DNA of 64,000 bases, taken from assembly GCF_003589745.1 (NCBI RefSeq), contig NZ_CP032364.1, positions 1,178,001-1,242,000 on the forward strand. Reading direction: 5' to 3'. Shown here one piece after another: positions 27,216 to 37,175 of this stretch. Positions within the stretch are counted from its first letter, which is position 1, and every line of letters begins with the position of its first letter. Both the position numbers and the translations under genes were made by a program. This DNA is from Lachnoanaerobaculum umeaense (lineage in GTDB: Bacteria; Bacillota; Clostridia; Lachnospirales; Lachnospiraceae). A model generated the notes under the pieces. It was not told the DNA's origin. It searched no databases and saw only the letters and a list, made by a program, of their open reading frames with translations.

Positions 27216-28280
27216 ATGAGTATTAATACAACTGAATTTGGAAAAACAAAAGATGGTAAGACGGTAAAACTATATACTCTTACAAATAAAAATGGTGTAA
27301 GTGCGTCTTTTACCAATCTTGGAGGTACTTGGGTAAGTATGATGGTACCGGATAAGGATGGTAATTTCAAAGATGTATGCCTTGGTTTTGATAATGTAGA
27401 AGGATATGAGAACAATTCATACTATCTAGGGGCTATCATAGGTAGATATGCCAATCGTATAAAGGGAGGAAAGTTCAGTCTTGACTGGAAGGACTTTCAA
27501 TTAGCCGTAAATAATGATACAAATTCTTTACATTCAGGACCTGATTATTGGTACAACAGGATATGGGATGTAGGTGTATTTGAAGATGAAGATAGAGATA
27601 TGATTACATTTATGTTACACAGCCCTGATAAGGATCAAGGTTTTGACGGTGAGGCGAGAGTAAGTGTAAGCTATGTTTTATCTGATGATAATGCTCTTAC
27701 AATAGGTTACAGCTTCGTATGTGATAAGAAGACTGCGGTTAATCTTACAAACCACAATTATTTCAATCTTGCAGGATACGATAATATCGATATATATGAT
27801 CAGGAAGTTATGATAGATGCGGACAGTTTTTTGCCATGTGATGAGCATTCTATACCTACAGGTGAGATAAGAAAAGTTGATGGGACACCTATGGATTTTA
27901 GAAAGTATAGAAAGATAGGTGCTGATATAGATTCTGATTATGATGCTATAATACAAGGGGGTGGATATGACCACAACTGGATAATAAATGGTTATGATGG
28001 GAATCTAAGACTTGTGGCAAAAGTAAAGGATAATAAGAGTAAGAGGGTGATGGAGGTTTATACGGATTTACCGGGAATACAGTTCTATACTGGTAATTTC
28101 CTTGCAGGGGATGCTGTCGGAAAAAATGGTGTTGCTTATCCAAAGAGAAGCGGATATTGCTTTGAAACTCAGTTTTTCCCAAATTCTATAAATATGTCGG
28201 AGTTTATACAGCCGGTGGTTGATGAATTGGAAGAGTTCATTAGTGAGACTGTATATAAGTTTAGTGTAGAAAAAGATTGA
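27216..28280 (+). CDS. galM: Aldose 1-epimerase (mutarotase)
   Basis: GalM interconverts the alpha and beta anomers of galactose and other aldoses in the cytosol. The 354-residue protein shows GAIIGRYANRI, LHSGPDYWYNRIWDV, the catalytic His in NLTNHNYFNLAG, YDHNWI and the catalytic Glu in YCFETQFFPNSIN. GAGAGAGGA precedes the ATG. The stop shares a base with the topB ATG, so the two are translationally coupled. No Leloir pathway genes (galK, galT, galE) are adjacent. Confidence 0.94.
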   Translation: MSINTTEFGKTKDGKTVKLYTLTNKNGVSASFTNLGGTWVSMMVPDKDGNFKDVCLGFDNVEGYENNSYYLGAIIGRYANRIKGGKFSLDWKDFQLAVNNDTNSLHSGPDYWYNRIWDVGVFEDEDRDMITFMLHSPDKDQGFDGEARVSVSYVLSDDNALTIGYSFVCDKKTAVNLTNHNYFNLAGYDNIDIYDQEVMIDADSFLPCDEHSIPTGEIRKVDGTPMDFRKYRKIGADIDSDYDAIIQGGGYDHNWIINGYDGNLRLVAKVKDNKSKRVMEVYTDLPGIQFYTGNFLAGDAVGKNGVAYPKRSGYCFETQFFPNSINMSEFIQPVVDELEEFISETVYKFSVEKD

Positions 28281-30274
28281 TGAAAAAACTTTTTATTGCA
28301 GAAAAGCCAAGTGTAGCAGCTGAGTTTGCAAAGGCATTGAAGATACCAACAGGAAGAAAAAATGGATATCTTGAAGGAAATGATATTATAGTTACATGGT
28401 GTGTTGGACATTTGATAACTATGAGTTATCCGGAGAAATATGATGAAAAATTCAAACGCTGGTCACTGGATACATTGCCATTTTTACCGAAGGAATTCAA
28501 ATATGAAATAATAGATGGAGTCAAAAACCAGTTTGCTATAGTTTCAGGTCTTCTAAACAGAGAAGATGTAGACACCATATATATTTGTACCGACTCAGGA
28601 AGAGAAGGAGAATATATATACAGACTTGTGGATATGATGGCAAATGTGCAAGGTAAGACAAGAAAAAGAGTTTGGATAGATTCTCAAACTGAAGATGAGA
28701 TACTTAGAGGCATTAGAGATGCAAAGGATTGGTCATATTATAACAATCTTTCTAATGCGGCATTCCTCAGGGCGAAAGAAGACTATCTTATGGGAATAAA
28801 TTTTTCGAGAATTCTTACGCTTAAATATAGTAGAAATGTAGCTAATTTTTTAAAGCTGGATAGGGCTGTACTCAGTGTGGGAAGAGTGATGACCTGCGTT
28901 GTAGGTATGGTGGTAAACAGAGAAAGGGAGATAAGGAATTTTGTAAAGACTCCTTTCTTTAAGGTTTTAGGCAAATTTGAAAACCAGGGTATGTTTATAG
29001 ACGGTGAGTGGAAGGTAAATGAAAAGTCAAAATATTTCAATTCAACAATGCTATATAAAGATAATGGCTTTAGAGAAAAAATATATGCGGAAGAGTTGAT
29101 AGAACATATAGAATCATATGCAAATGAAAATGATAGAGAAGTAATCATTTTAGCTAATGAAAAAAAGAAGGAAATAAAAAATCCACCTTTACTATTTAAT
29201 TTAGCAGAAATACAAAATGAATGCTCAAAGAGATTTAAGATAAGTCCTGATGAGACATTGAAAATCATACAAGAGATGTATGAAAAAAAGCTGGTTACTT
29301 ATCCAAGAACTGATGCCAGGGTATTGTCAAGTGCTGTAGCAAAGGAAATAGATAAGAATATAAGAGGTCTCTGCAAGTTTAGTATACTTTCCAATTTTGC
29401 AAATGATATATTGGAAAAGGGTACATATAAAAATATTTCTAAAACTAAGTATGTTAATGATAGTCAAATTACTGACCATTATGCTATAATACCTACCGGG
29501 TTTGGAAATATGAATTCTTTGAATAAATTGTCATTGGCAGTATATGAACTTATATGTAGAAGATTTCTTAGTATATTTTACCCTCCTGCACAATATCAAA
29601 AGTTCACTATAAGATTTGGTATAGGAGATGAGATATTTGTAGCAAATACAAAGATTTGTATTGAGAGAGGATTCCTGGATATATTAAATCCAATAAAGAA
29701 CGAGAGTGATGAGGAGGAGAGTAGTGATAGTCAAAGCCCTGAATATATAAAGATGGTTTCAGCACTGAGAAAGGGTTCAAAACTTAGGCTGGATTCATTG
29801 AGTATAAAAGAGGGTGAGACTGTACCTCCAAAGAGATATACTTCAGGTTCTATGATACTTGCAATGGAAAATGCAGGGCAGCTGATAGAAGATGAAGAAC
29901 TTAGAAGCCAGATAAAAGGAAGCGGTATAGGGACTTCTGCCACCAGAGCTGATATTTTAAAGAAGTTGTTTTCAATAAAATACCTGGCACTCAACAAAAA
30001 AACACAGATAATTACACCCACACTCTTTGGTGAAATTGTCTATGAGGTAGTAAATTGTTCTATTTCACAGCTTTTGAATCCGGAGCTTACAGCAAGCTGG
30101 GAAAAAGGGCTTACAATGGTATCTAATGGAGATATTACATCTGAGGAGTATATGACAAAGCTGGAAAGGTTTGTAGGTATTAGATGCCTCAATGTGAAGC
30201 AACTTAATAATCAATATAGTTTAAATGCCTTATTTGAGAAAGTTTCAAAAGAATATAAGGGCATGAAAGGATAA
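28280..30274 (+). CDS. topB: DNA topoisomerase III (type IA)
   Basis: This type IA topoisomerase cuts one DNA strand and separates replication or recombination intermediates. The TOPRIM domain starts the protein (LFIAEKPSVAAEFAKAL) and includes ICTDSGREGEYIYRLV. The catalytic Tyr341 is in KKLVTYPRTDARVLSS. The 664-residue length and absence of C-terminal zinc fingers fit TopB. The ATG at 28280 overlaps the galM stop by one base; a TTG one codon earlier is less likely. The next gene follows three bases after its stop. Confidence 0.93.
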   Translation: MKKLFIAEKPSVAAEFAKALKIPTGRKNGYLEGNDIIVTWCVGHLITMSYPEKYDEKFKRWSLDTLPFLPKEFKYEIIDGVKNQFAIVSGLLNREDVDTIYICTDSGREGEYIYRLVDMMANVQGKTRKRVWIDSQTEDEILRGIRDAKDWSYYNNLSNAAFLRAKEDYLMGINFSRILTLKYSRNVANFLKLDRAVLSVGRVMTCVVGMVVNREREIRNFVKTPFFKVLGKFENQGMFIDGEWKVNEKSKYFNSTMLYKDNGFREKIYAEELIEHIESYANENDREVIILANEKKKEIKNPPLLFNLAEIQNECSKRFKISPDETLKIIQEMYEKKLVTYPRTDARVLSSAVAKEIDKNIRGLCKFSILSNFANDILEKGTYKNISKTKYVNDSQITDHYAIIPTGFGNMNSLNKLSLAVYELICRRFLSIFYPPAQYQKFTIRFGIGDEIFVANTKICIERGFLDILNPIKNESDEEESSDSQSPEYIKMVSALRKGSKLRLDSLSIKEGETVPPKRYTSGSMILAMENAGQLIEDEELRSQIKGSGIGTSATRADILKKLFSIKYLALNKKTQIITPTLFGEIVYEVVNCSISQLLNPELTASWEKGLTMVSNGDITSEEYMTKLERFVGIRCLNVKQLNNQYSLNALFEKVSKEYKGMKG

Positions 30275-30277
30275 AGA

Positions 30278-30976
30278 ATGAAAAAAATTGATGTGAAAAC
30301 AAAAAAACTTTTTGAACTTGAGGAAACTATAGCTAAAGAACTCTTTGAAAGATATACATATCCTTGGGAAGTGTTTAAAGATCTTGGAAGCTTCATAGAA
30401 GAGCTAGGTGCTACATTACCTGATACAGAGTATTTAAAGATTGGAAAGAATATCTGGGTACATCGTTCAGTAAAGATAATGCCAACTATTGCACTTGCAG
30501 GTCCACTTATAATTTGTAAGGATGCAAGTGTTCGCTCATGTGCATTCTTTAGAGGCAATGTAATCATAGGTGAGGGTGCAGTGGCGGGAAATTCTTGCGA
30601 ATTCAAGAATGCCATACTATTTAACAAAGCACAGGTGCCACATTTTAGTTATGTTGGAGATTCTATTATTGGATACAAGGCCCATCTTGGTGCATCTGCT
30701 ATCACATCAAATCTTAAGAGTGATAAATCAGATGTTGTACTTCATTTAGAGGATGCAGAACTTGAGACAGGGCTTAGAAAGTTTGGAGCAATGGTAGGAG
30801 ATGAAGCTGAAATAGGATGCGGTTCTATTTTAAATCCCGGAACAGTTATAGGAAAGAATACTACAGTTTATCCGCTTTCAAGTGTAAGAGGCTGTGTGAG
30901 CAAGTCATCTATATATAAGAGTGAGGATAATATAGTAACAAAGTCAAAGAAGAAACCTTCAATAAGTAGATTGTAA
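30278..30976 (+). CDS. Left-handed beta-helix transferase-like protein (GlmU C-terminal type)
   Basis: The 232-residue protein has the hexapeptide-repeat pattern of a left-handed beta-helix (VHRSVKIMP, IICKDASVRSCAFFRGNVIIGEGAVAGN, GDEAEIGCGSILNPGTVIG). An N-terminal helical segment contains LFERYTYPWEVF. This resembles the sugar-phosphate nucleotidyltransferase and N-acetyltransferase family often annotated as UDP-GlcNAc pyrophosphorylase, but the nucleotidyltransferase domain is absent. It is more likely an acyltransferase; substrate unknown. It is the last gene of the galM-topB operon and ends at a convergent terminator. Confidence 0.82.
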   Translation: MKKIDVKTKKLFELEETIAKELFERYTYPWEVFKDLGSFIEELGATLPDTEYLKIGKNIWVHRSVKIMPTIALAGPLIICKDASVRSCAFFRGNVIIGEGAVAGNSCEFKNAILFNKAQVPHFSYVGDSIIGYKAHLGASAITSNLKSDKSDVVLHLEDAELETGLRKFGAMVGDEAEIGCGSILNPGTVIGKNTTVYPLSSVRGCVSKSSIYKSEDNIVTKSKKKPSISRL

Positions 30977-30981
30977 AATAA

Positions 30982-31005
30982 AGCGTATGGATTTATCCAT
31001 ACGCT
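30982..31005. terminator. Bidirectional terminator between convergent genes
   Basis: A perfect 10-bp stem, AGCGTATGGA with TCCATACGCT around a TTTA loop, lies where the + strand gene ending at 30976 meets the - strand PHP gene, whose stop codon is inside the hairpin. Confidence 0.85.
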
Positions 31006-31874
31006 CTTCTATTTAAAATGTTTTGAATAAGTTCAAATGGTATTTGTAAATCGCCATAACCTTTTCCAATATATAGTCCGGGTTTATTTCCACCATGAAA
31101 ATCACTGCCACCTGTAGGTAATAAATTATATTTTTCAGCCAATGAATATAATTTATTTATATCAGTATTTGAATGAGTGGAATGATATACTTCGACACCC
31201 TTTAGTCCAAGGTCTATTAAATGTGTTAATAGTTCTTCCAATTCATAATCAGAAAATTTATACTGAAAAGGATGTGCAAGAGAAATAAAGAAATTATGCT
31301 TTGTTAAAAATTCCATGCACCTAACAGTAGTTATTTTCTTTACAGGAATATATTTGCCTCCATATTCAAGATATTTATCAAAGGCTTCAGCTTTATCTTT
31401 AACAAGTCCAAGTTTGATTAATGCATTAGAAAAATGAGCTCTTGTTATTTGAGCATTAGGATTGCCATTGTTCAAATCATTTTTAGATATAAAAATGCCG
31501 TCATTTTTAAATCTCTCTATTATTTCAGCATTTCTATTTGATCTCTCTTGTGCAAAAAAGTTCAAATCTTCAAATATTTCATCAGAAACTTCCAAGTATT
31601 TTGGCGGAAATGAGTCAGGAAGTAAATATCCTAAAATATGTATTTCCTTGGATCTGTAAACACAGCTCATCTCAACACCTGCGATTACAGGAAGATCAAG
31701 TTCAAGTCCCTTTTTAAAACATTCTTCTACACCTACCATAGTATCATGATCTGTAAGGGCAATTATATTAAGTCCTGCTTCTTTTGCTAATACTGCTACT
31801 TCTGTGGGGGAGCAAGTTCCATCTGAAGCTGTGGAATGTGTATGTAAATCAATATATTTTATATTTTTGTTCAT
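30993..31874 (-). CDS. PHP-domain phosphoesterase (RNase AM/YciV-like)
   Basis: This is a 293-residue metal-dependent PHP phosphoesterase, the only clear - strand gene of the window. Motifs are IDLHTHSTASDG, IALTDHDTMVGV, IAGVEMSC, ISLAHPFQY and PTGGSDFHG, giving the usual trinuclear metal site. Family members act as 3'-5' exonucleases on nucleoside 3',5'-bisphosphates or short RNAs; which applies here is uncertain. AAGGTGA lies upstream of the ATG on the - strand. The end is overlapped by the bidirectional terminator. Confidence 0.92.
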   Translation of the reverse strand: MNKNIKYIDLHTHSTASDGTCSPTEVAVLAKEAGLNIIALTDHDTMVGVEECFKKGLELDLPVIAGVEMSCVYRSKEIHILGYLLPDSFPPKYLEVSDEIFEDLNFFAQERSNRNAEIIERFKNDGIFISKNDLNNGNPNAQITRAHFSNALIKLGLVKDKAEAFDKYLEYGGKYIPVKKITTVRCMEFLTKHNFFISLAHPFQYKFSDYELEELLTHLIDLGLKGVEVYHSTHSNTDINKLYSLAEKYNLLPTGGSDFHGGNKPGLYIGKGYGDLQIPFELIQNILNRRAYG

Positions 31875-31979
31875 AAATCACCTTTTTTTAAATTATAGTC
31901 TGTTTATATGCAACATATATTACTGACAAACTGCAATAAGTCTAGCATAATAAATTAAGCAAAGCAATCTTGATATGGA

Positions 31980-32008
31980 TTGTGTTAAGGTGAGATTATT
32001 GGTATAAT
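31980..32008 (+). promoter_or_regulatory. Promoter for the VanW-family gene
   Basis: -35 TTGTGT, a 17-bp spacer and consensus -10 TATAAT, about 60 bases before the start codon. Confidence 0.6.
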
Positions 32009-32066
32009 CTACCTTTAAAGTATTGTTTTTAAAATACCGGTAATAGATATTACATAAGGAATGGAA

Positions 32067-33848
32067 ATGTTGAAAAATCAAAAAGATAAAAAGATATCCG
32101 GATCTGAAAGAGTAAGAGCGGCCAGAAAAAGAGCAAAAAAAGGGCAATATGCATCTGATATAAATTATAAAAATGTATTTATATTGGTAGCTGCTTTAAT
32201 TGTGCTACTTATATTTATAGTATTCGGAATAAATAAGGCAATCAAATTTGTTGGTAGTTTAAGTACAGAGAGTGTAGAGACGACTACTGAACTTGCCATA
32301 GAAAAATTGAAAAAGCAGATAACTATCGATGAAATAGACATTACAGGAATGACAATGTCAGAAGCAAAATCAGCTATAGAAAAAGTATACCCCTGGAAGT
32401 TAAAGCTCCATATAGGTGAGGATGAAAGTGATAGTCTTATTTTGGATAATGCATTGGATGAAAAGCTGGATAAGCTTTTAAATGAGATATATTCTGATGT
32501 ATCTAATGCAGCAACACATTATGATATCAGTTTTGATGATAATGATATAGATGCTATGGTAAAAAAGGCAAAAGAAAAATGGGATATTAAGCCTAAAAAT
32601 GGGTCCATATCAGGTTTTAATAAAGAAACAAAAAATTTTACATATGAAAGTGAAAGCAATGGATATCTGATAGATGATAAGAGACTTAAAGAAGATTTAA
32701 AGTCTTTTGTGAGTAGGAAGAACTTTCAAGCAGATATTTCAGTGGTAAGGAATGAAGTAAAGCCAAGTATTACAGCTGCTGAGGCCAAAGAAAAATATAA
32801 GGTTATAGGTACATTTACAACAAAGACTACTGATAATAAGGATAGAAATACCAATATTTCACTTGCAGCACAGGCTCTGGACGGTCTTATAGTAAAGCCC
32901 GGAGAGGAGTTTTCGTTTAATAATACTACAGGAAACAGAACTCTAGAAAAGGGATATAAGCCTGCGGGTGCTTATGTAAATGGTGTTTTATCAGAGGAAC
33001 CGGGTGGCGGAGTGTGCCAAGTTTCATCTACATTATATAATGCAGTTATATTTGCAGGTTTGACAACTACAGAAAGACATGCACATTCATTTGAGCCGAG
33101 CTATGTTACACCGGGAGAGGACGCCATGGTAAGTTATGACGGTTATGCAGGTCCTGATATGAAGTTTGTAAATACTTCAGATACAGCTATTGCTATTCGT
33201 GCAGTACTTACAGGACAGACTCTTACCTGCTCTATTATAGGTATTCCTATATTGGAGGATGGAACAACTATAGAAATGTCATCAAAAAAGACTGGAGATT
33301 TGAATCCACCTGCTCCTGAATATATCGAAGATAAAAATCTGGATAAAGGAAAGCAAGTTGTTATCAGTGAGGCAAAGAACGGGTCAAGATGGTCTACCAA
33401 TTATATTGTAAAAAAAGATGGAGTTATTATAAAGGAAGAGCCTTTCCATAGTTCCAGCTACAAGGGTAAGGCTGCAAAGATAAAGGTGAATTCCGGAAGT
33501 GTTGAAACTACTGCTGCAACAAATCCTACAGAGAGTAGCTCTGTAAGTACTGAAACAAGCACTGATATACATTCAAGTACAGTAGACAGTGTGGAAACAA
33601 ATCACAGTAAGGTAATTGAAACCTCTGCTAAAAAGAAGGAAACTGCAAATACTGTAGAGAGTACTGTAGAAAAACTACCTACAGAAGAGAAAGACAGTAA
33701 GTCTAGCGAAGGTACAGAGGTAACAAAGCCTAAGCCTAAAGAGAGTGTAAGGCCAAAAGAAACTACTATAGAGGAGACTGTTGAGAAGCTGAGTACAACA
33801 GAAGCAACAACTAAAGCTGAAGAAACAGTATCAAAGTTGGGAAATTAA
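32067..33848 (+). CDS. VanW-family cell-surface protein
   Basis: This is a probable peptidoglycan-associated surface protein. From the N-terminus there is a basic cytoplasmic segment, a transmembrane helix at about residues 33-55 and a peptidoglycan-binding-like region (about 90-230). The VanW domain (about 255-385) has FSFNNTTGNRT, GGGVCQVSSTLYNAV and ERHAHSFEPSYV. A G5-like segment and a Thr/Ser/Glu-rich tail of about 110 residues follow. The ATG at 32067 is preferred over 32061 because AAGGA (32056-32060) is then six bases away. The physiological role of VanW is not established. Confidence 0.9.
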   Translation: MLKNQKDKKISGSERVRAARKRAKKGQYASDINYKNVFILVAALIVLLIFIVFGINKAIKFVGSLSTESVETTTELAIEKLKKQITIDEIDITGMTMSEAKSAIEKVYPWKLKLHIGEDESDSLILDNALDEKLDKLLNEIYSDVSNAATHYDISFDDNDIDAMVKKAKEKWDIKPKNGSISGFNKETKNFTYESESNGYLIDDKRLKEDLKSFVSRKNFQADISVVRNEVKPSITAAEAKEKYKVIGTFTTKTTDNKDRNTNISLAAQALDGLIVKPGEEFSFNNTTGNRTLEKGYKPAGAYVNGVLSEEPGGGVCQVSSTLYNAVIFAGLTTTERHAHSFEPSYVTPGEDAMVSYDGYAGPDMKFVNTSDTAIAIRAVLTGQTLTCSIIGIPILEDGTTIEMSSKKTGDLNPPAPEYIEDKNLDKGKQVVISEAKNGSRWSTNYIVKKDGVIIKEEPFHSSSYKGKAAKIKVNSGSVETTAATNPTESSSVSTETSTDIHSSTVDSVETNHSKVIETSAKKKETANTVESTVEKLPTEEKDSKSSEGTEVTKPKPKESVRPKETTIEETVEKLSTTEATTKAEETVSKLGN

Positions 33849-33870
33849 AGCAAAATAATATTTTTGAGAG

Positions 33871-33897
33871 CCAAGTGGATATCTGCTTGGTTTTTTT
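33871..33897 (+). terminator. Intrinsic terminator after the VanW-family gene
   Basis: CCAAG and CTTGG around a ten-base loop, followed by seven T's. Confidence 0.75.
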
Positions 33898-34050
33898 GTA
33901 TAAAAATCATAAAAAAAGCATATAGACTGAAATATTTAAAAATATAGTTAAATTATATTGACTTAACACAAATTTTAATGATAAACTTGAATTAGATCAC
34001 AGTAGTGCAGAAATTTATACAGAAATGATAAATTTTTGGGGGAGAAATTT

Positions 34051-35928
34051 ATGAATAAAGATAGTGGGAATATAAAGTATTTAAAACTTTTGAAACAAAA
34101 TTATTCAACAAGTCAATCAGTAATAAGAGAGATTATCAATCTGTCAGCAATAATAAATTTACCAAAAGGTACAGAATTCTTTTTAAGTGACATACATGGT
34201 GAATATGAGGCTTTTTTACATATAATGAATAACTGTTCAGGTGTAATAAAGGAAAAAGTTGATTTAATTTTTAAGGATGTATTGTCAGAATTTGATAGAC
34301 AGGAGCTATGTACACTTATATATTATCCAAGAGAAAAAATGACAATATTGAGTGAAACAGGTAGGATAGATGATGACTGGTATACAATGACATTGAATTA
34401 TTTGATACAGCTTGCAAAATTGCTGTCATCAAAGTATACAAGATCAAAGGTAAGAAAAGCATTGCCGGAAGACTATGCATATATTATTGATGAGCTTTTA
34501 CATGCACAGAAAAATGAGGATACTAATAAAGTAAGTTATCATAGACATATTTTGCAGACAATCATTGATTTGGATGATGCAGATGAGTTTATAATTGCAC
34601 TTTCTGCACTGATAAAAAGATTGGCAGTGGATCATTTGCATATAGTTGGAGATATTTTTGACAGAGGTGGCAGTGCAGATAAAATTATTGATTTGTTGAT
34701 GAACTACCATTCTCTAGATATTGAATGGGGAAATCATGATATTTTGTGGATGGGAGCTGCCTGTGGAAATGATGCCTGCATTTGTAATGTCATTCGTAAT
34801 AATTTAAAGTATGGAAATGTAGAGATTTTGGAAAATGCATATGGTATTAGCTTAAGGCCTCTTATGCTTTTTGGTATGTCAAAGTATGGTATAAAGGACG
34901 GGATACAGGCTGCATTGGCTGCAATAAAGGTTATACTGTTTAAATTAGAAGGTCAGTTGATTAAGAGTCATCCGGAGTATGGTATGGATGATAGATTGCT
35001 TTTAGAGCATATTAATCCAACGGATGGTACAGTAACTATTGAGGGTAAAGAAATACCTTTAAAGACAAATGTATTTCCGACACTGGATGTAAACAATCCT
35101 TACGAACTTAGCGATGAAGAAAATGAGATTGTTTTAAAATTACATAGAAGTTTCGTTTCCGGTCAGAGACTAAATAAACATATAAAATTCCTATATGATA
35201 AGGGAAGTATGTATAATGTTTACAACAGGAATCTGATTTTCCATGGCTGTGTTCCTGTAGATGACAATGGTATATTTGATATGCTATTCATAAATGGTAA
35301 ATATTACCATGGAAAGGCTTTGCTTGATATATGTGAGGAAAAGGCTAGAGCTGCTTATATAGATAACCCTAATACGGATGATGTTGATTTTATGTGGTTT
35401 TTGTGGGGAGGAGAAAAATCTCCACTATGTGGAAGAGTTGTAAAAACTTTTGAGCGTGACTATATTGAAAATAAAAATTTTTGGAAGGAAAAATCAAATC
35501 CATACTATAGTAAATATTATGACGAGAGCTTCTGCAGTCAGATTTTACATGAGTTTGGACTATATGATGTTCACTCTCATATTATAAATGGACATACACC
35601 TGTTCATGCAGTGGATGGTGAGAATCCTGTAAGGGCAAATGAGAAATTATTTGTTATTGATGGTGGATTTTGTCGTTCTATGAATAAAACTACAGGAATA
35701 GCAGGCTATACTCTAATATTTAACTCACATGGACTGAGGCTAAAAGCACATACACCTTTTACATCAGTAGAAGATGCCTTGATGAATAATACTGATATCG
35801 AATCTGAATCTGAGATAATAGAAAAAGATGTATATCGTATGTTTGTAAGAGATACAGATATCGGTAAAAAATTGCAGGAGGATATAGCTGATTTGAAGAA
35901 GCTTTTGGATAATTATCGCAAGTTATAA
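34051..35928 (+). CDS. fbp: Class III fructose-1,6-bisphosphatase
   Basis: This is the Firmicutes-type FBPase of gluconeogenesis, converting fructose-1,6-bisphosphate to fructose-6-phosphate, the counterpart of the aldolase at 17397. The 625-residue protein belongs to the calcineurin-like phosphoesterase fold, with FFLSDIHGEYEAF, HIVGDIFDRGG, IEWGNHDILWMG and IINGHTPVHAV. GGGGGAG lies before the ATG at 34051; an upstream in-frame TTG at 34036 would overlap that site and is rejected. No clear promoter could be fixed in the 200 bases upstream. Confidence 0.95.
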   Translation: MNKDSGNIKYLKLLKQNYSTSQSVIREIINLSAIINLPKGTEFFLSDIHGEYEAFLHIMNNCSGVIKEKVDLIFKDVLSEFDRQELCTLIYYPREKMTILSETGRIDDDWYTMTLNYLIQLAKLLSSKYTRSKVRKALPEDYAYIIDELLHAQKNEDTNKVSYHRHILQTIIDLDDADEFIIALSALIKRLAVDHLHIVGDIFDRGGSADKIIDLLMNYHSLDIEWGNHDILWMGAACGNDACICNVIRNNLKYGNVEILENAYGISLRPLMLFGMSKYGIKDGIQAALAAIKVILFKLEGQLIKSHPEYGMDDRLLLEHINPTDGTVTIEGKEIPLKTNVFPTLDVNNPYELSDEENEIVLKLHRSFVSGQRLNKHIKFLYDKGSMYNVYNRNLIFHGCVPVDDNGIFDMLFINGKYYHGKALLDICEEKARAAYIDNPNTDDVDFMWFLWGGEKSPLCGRVVKTFERDYIENKNFWKEKSNPYYSKYYDESFCSQILHEFGLYDVHSHIINGHTPVHAVDGENPVRANEKLFVIDGGFCRSMNKTTGIAGYTLIFNSHGLRLKAHTPFTSVEDALMNNTDIESESEIIEKDVYRMFVRDTDIGKKLQEDIADLKKLLDNYRKL

Positions 35929-35997
35929 GATTTATAATTATTGATATAAAATATTAATAATAGTTAAGAAATAGCATTGCTTTTTTATAAGATTTTA

Positions 35998-36026
35998 TTG
36001 ACTATATAGAAAAAATTATATATAAT
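35998..36026 (+). promoter_or_regulatory. Strong promoter for the YpfJ-like lipoprotein gene
   Basis: -35 TTGACT, a 17-bp spacer and perfect -10 TATAAT. The predicted leader is about 90 bases long. Confidence 0.75.
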
Positions 36027-36121
36027 TTTTTCTGATATTTGAGTACAAAAGACTAATTTAGTATGTGATATTGTTTAGGAGTGTATATTTAATAATATTA
36101 GATTGAAGGGTAGCATAAAGC

Positions 36122-37096
36122 ATGAATTTAAGTAAAAAAATAATAATAGCATTAAGTCTATTGTGTACAAGTGCATTATTTACCGGCTGTATATCAAGTT
36201 CGGTTATGAGTGATTATTATAATGAGTCAAAGAGAGCAAAAGGTTATTCTAATCAGACAGAAGATGGATATGATACAGAGAAAAGTGAAGAAGAGTATCA
36301 AGAGTCTACCTCACAAACCGGAAATGAATATAGTTATATTAAGTACGATATTGATATTCTTGATGATTATGATGAGTATGATAATGATTATATTGATGAT
36401 GTTTATTACATTGTTGGACAAGATATAACCCAAAGCGAGATGGACTACTATTCAATGATAATGGCACTTTTGGATCGATATTGGAGCGAAGATTATGATA
36501 ATGCTCGTGATAATACAGGAGGATATGACTATTTTAAACCTATTTTAGTAGTATATAAGGATGAAATCAATCTTTTATTAGAAGGAGAAGAAGCTGTAAG
36601 AAGTGGCTGCTTTTATACTTCCGGTATTCTCTTTGTAGATTCAGCTCAAATGGAAGAGGTTAGTATGGATAGTGTAGCACCCATAGACTATGTAATGGCC
36701 CATGAATATGGACATCATATACAGAATCTATTGGGAGATATGGATATGGTTAGTAAAAGACAATATAAGATGATAGCTAAAAGAGATAATGTCGGAGCTA
36801 ACAGATTGAATATTCGTTTGGAGCTGCAAGCTGATTATTATGCAGGAAGATTTTGTGATTACTTAGAAGATTTGGGAGATGCTAATGATACAGAGATTTT
36901 ATCTGTAGATAATATAGTAGAGATAATAGCGGCTGCCGATAGTATTGGTGATGATGTAATTATGGGATCATATTATAGTGCAGAGCTATCTGACCATGGT
37001 ACTGCTGACCAAAGAAAAAGGTGGTTTATGAATGGATATAAGGATGATGATTTTAAGAAGAGAAATATTTTTGATCTAAATGATGAACAATTATAA
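36122..37096 (+). CDS. YpfJ-type neutral zinc metallopeptidase, lipoprotein
   Basis: This is a putative zinc protease (PF04228 family), probably lipid-anchored through Cys23 (lipobox FTGC). An acidic Asp/Glu/Tyr-rich segment covers residues 35-100. The family landmarks follow: MAHEYGHHIQNLLG with HEYGH at 194-198 for zinc binding and catalysis, RLELQADYYAG (234-238 probably gives the third ligand) and HGTADQRKRWFMNGY near the end. Substrates of this family are unknown. It has a strong promoter and ends at a long hairpin. Confidence 0.9.
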   Translation: MNLSKKIIIALSLLCTSALFTGCISSSVMSDYYNESKRAKGYSNQTEDGYDTEKSEEEYQESTSQTGNEYSYIKYDIDILDDYDEYDNDYIDDVYYIVGQDITQSEMDYYSMIMALLDRYWSEDYDNARDNTGGYDYFKPILVVYKDEINLLLEGEEAVRSGCFYTSGILFVDSAQMEEVSMDSVAPIDYVMAHEYGHHIQNLLGDMDMVSKRQYKMIAKRDNVGANRLNIRLELQADYYAGRFCDYLEDLGDANDTEILSVDNIVEIIAAADSIGDDVIMGSYYSAELSDHGTADQRKRWFMNGYKDDDFKKRNIFDLNDEQL

Positions 37097-37112
37097 TAGT
37101 TAAAAGAGTTTA

Positions 37113-37148
37113 AACAAAGTGTGTAGGATAGTTCTTACACACTTTGTT
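37113..37148. terminator. Long terminator-like hairpin
   Basis: A perfect 13-bp stem, AACAAAGTGTGTA with TACACACTTTGTT around a ten-base loop. The following T run is weak. It lies between the metallopeptidase and acyltransferase genes. Confidence 0.65.
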
Positions 37149-37175
37149 ATTATGTTTTATAAAAGGAAGTATTGT

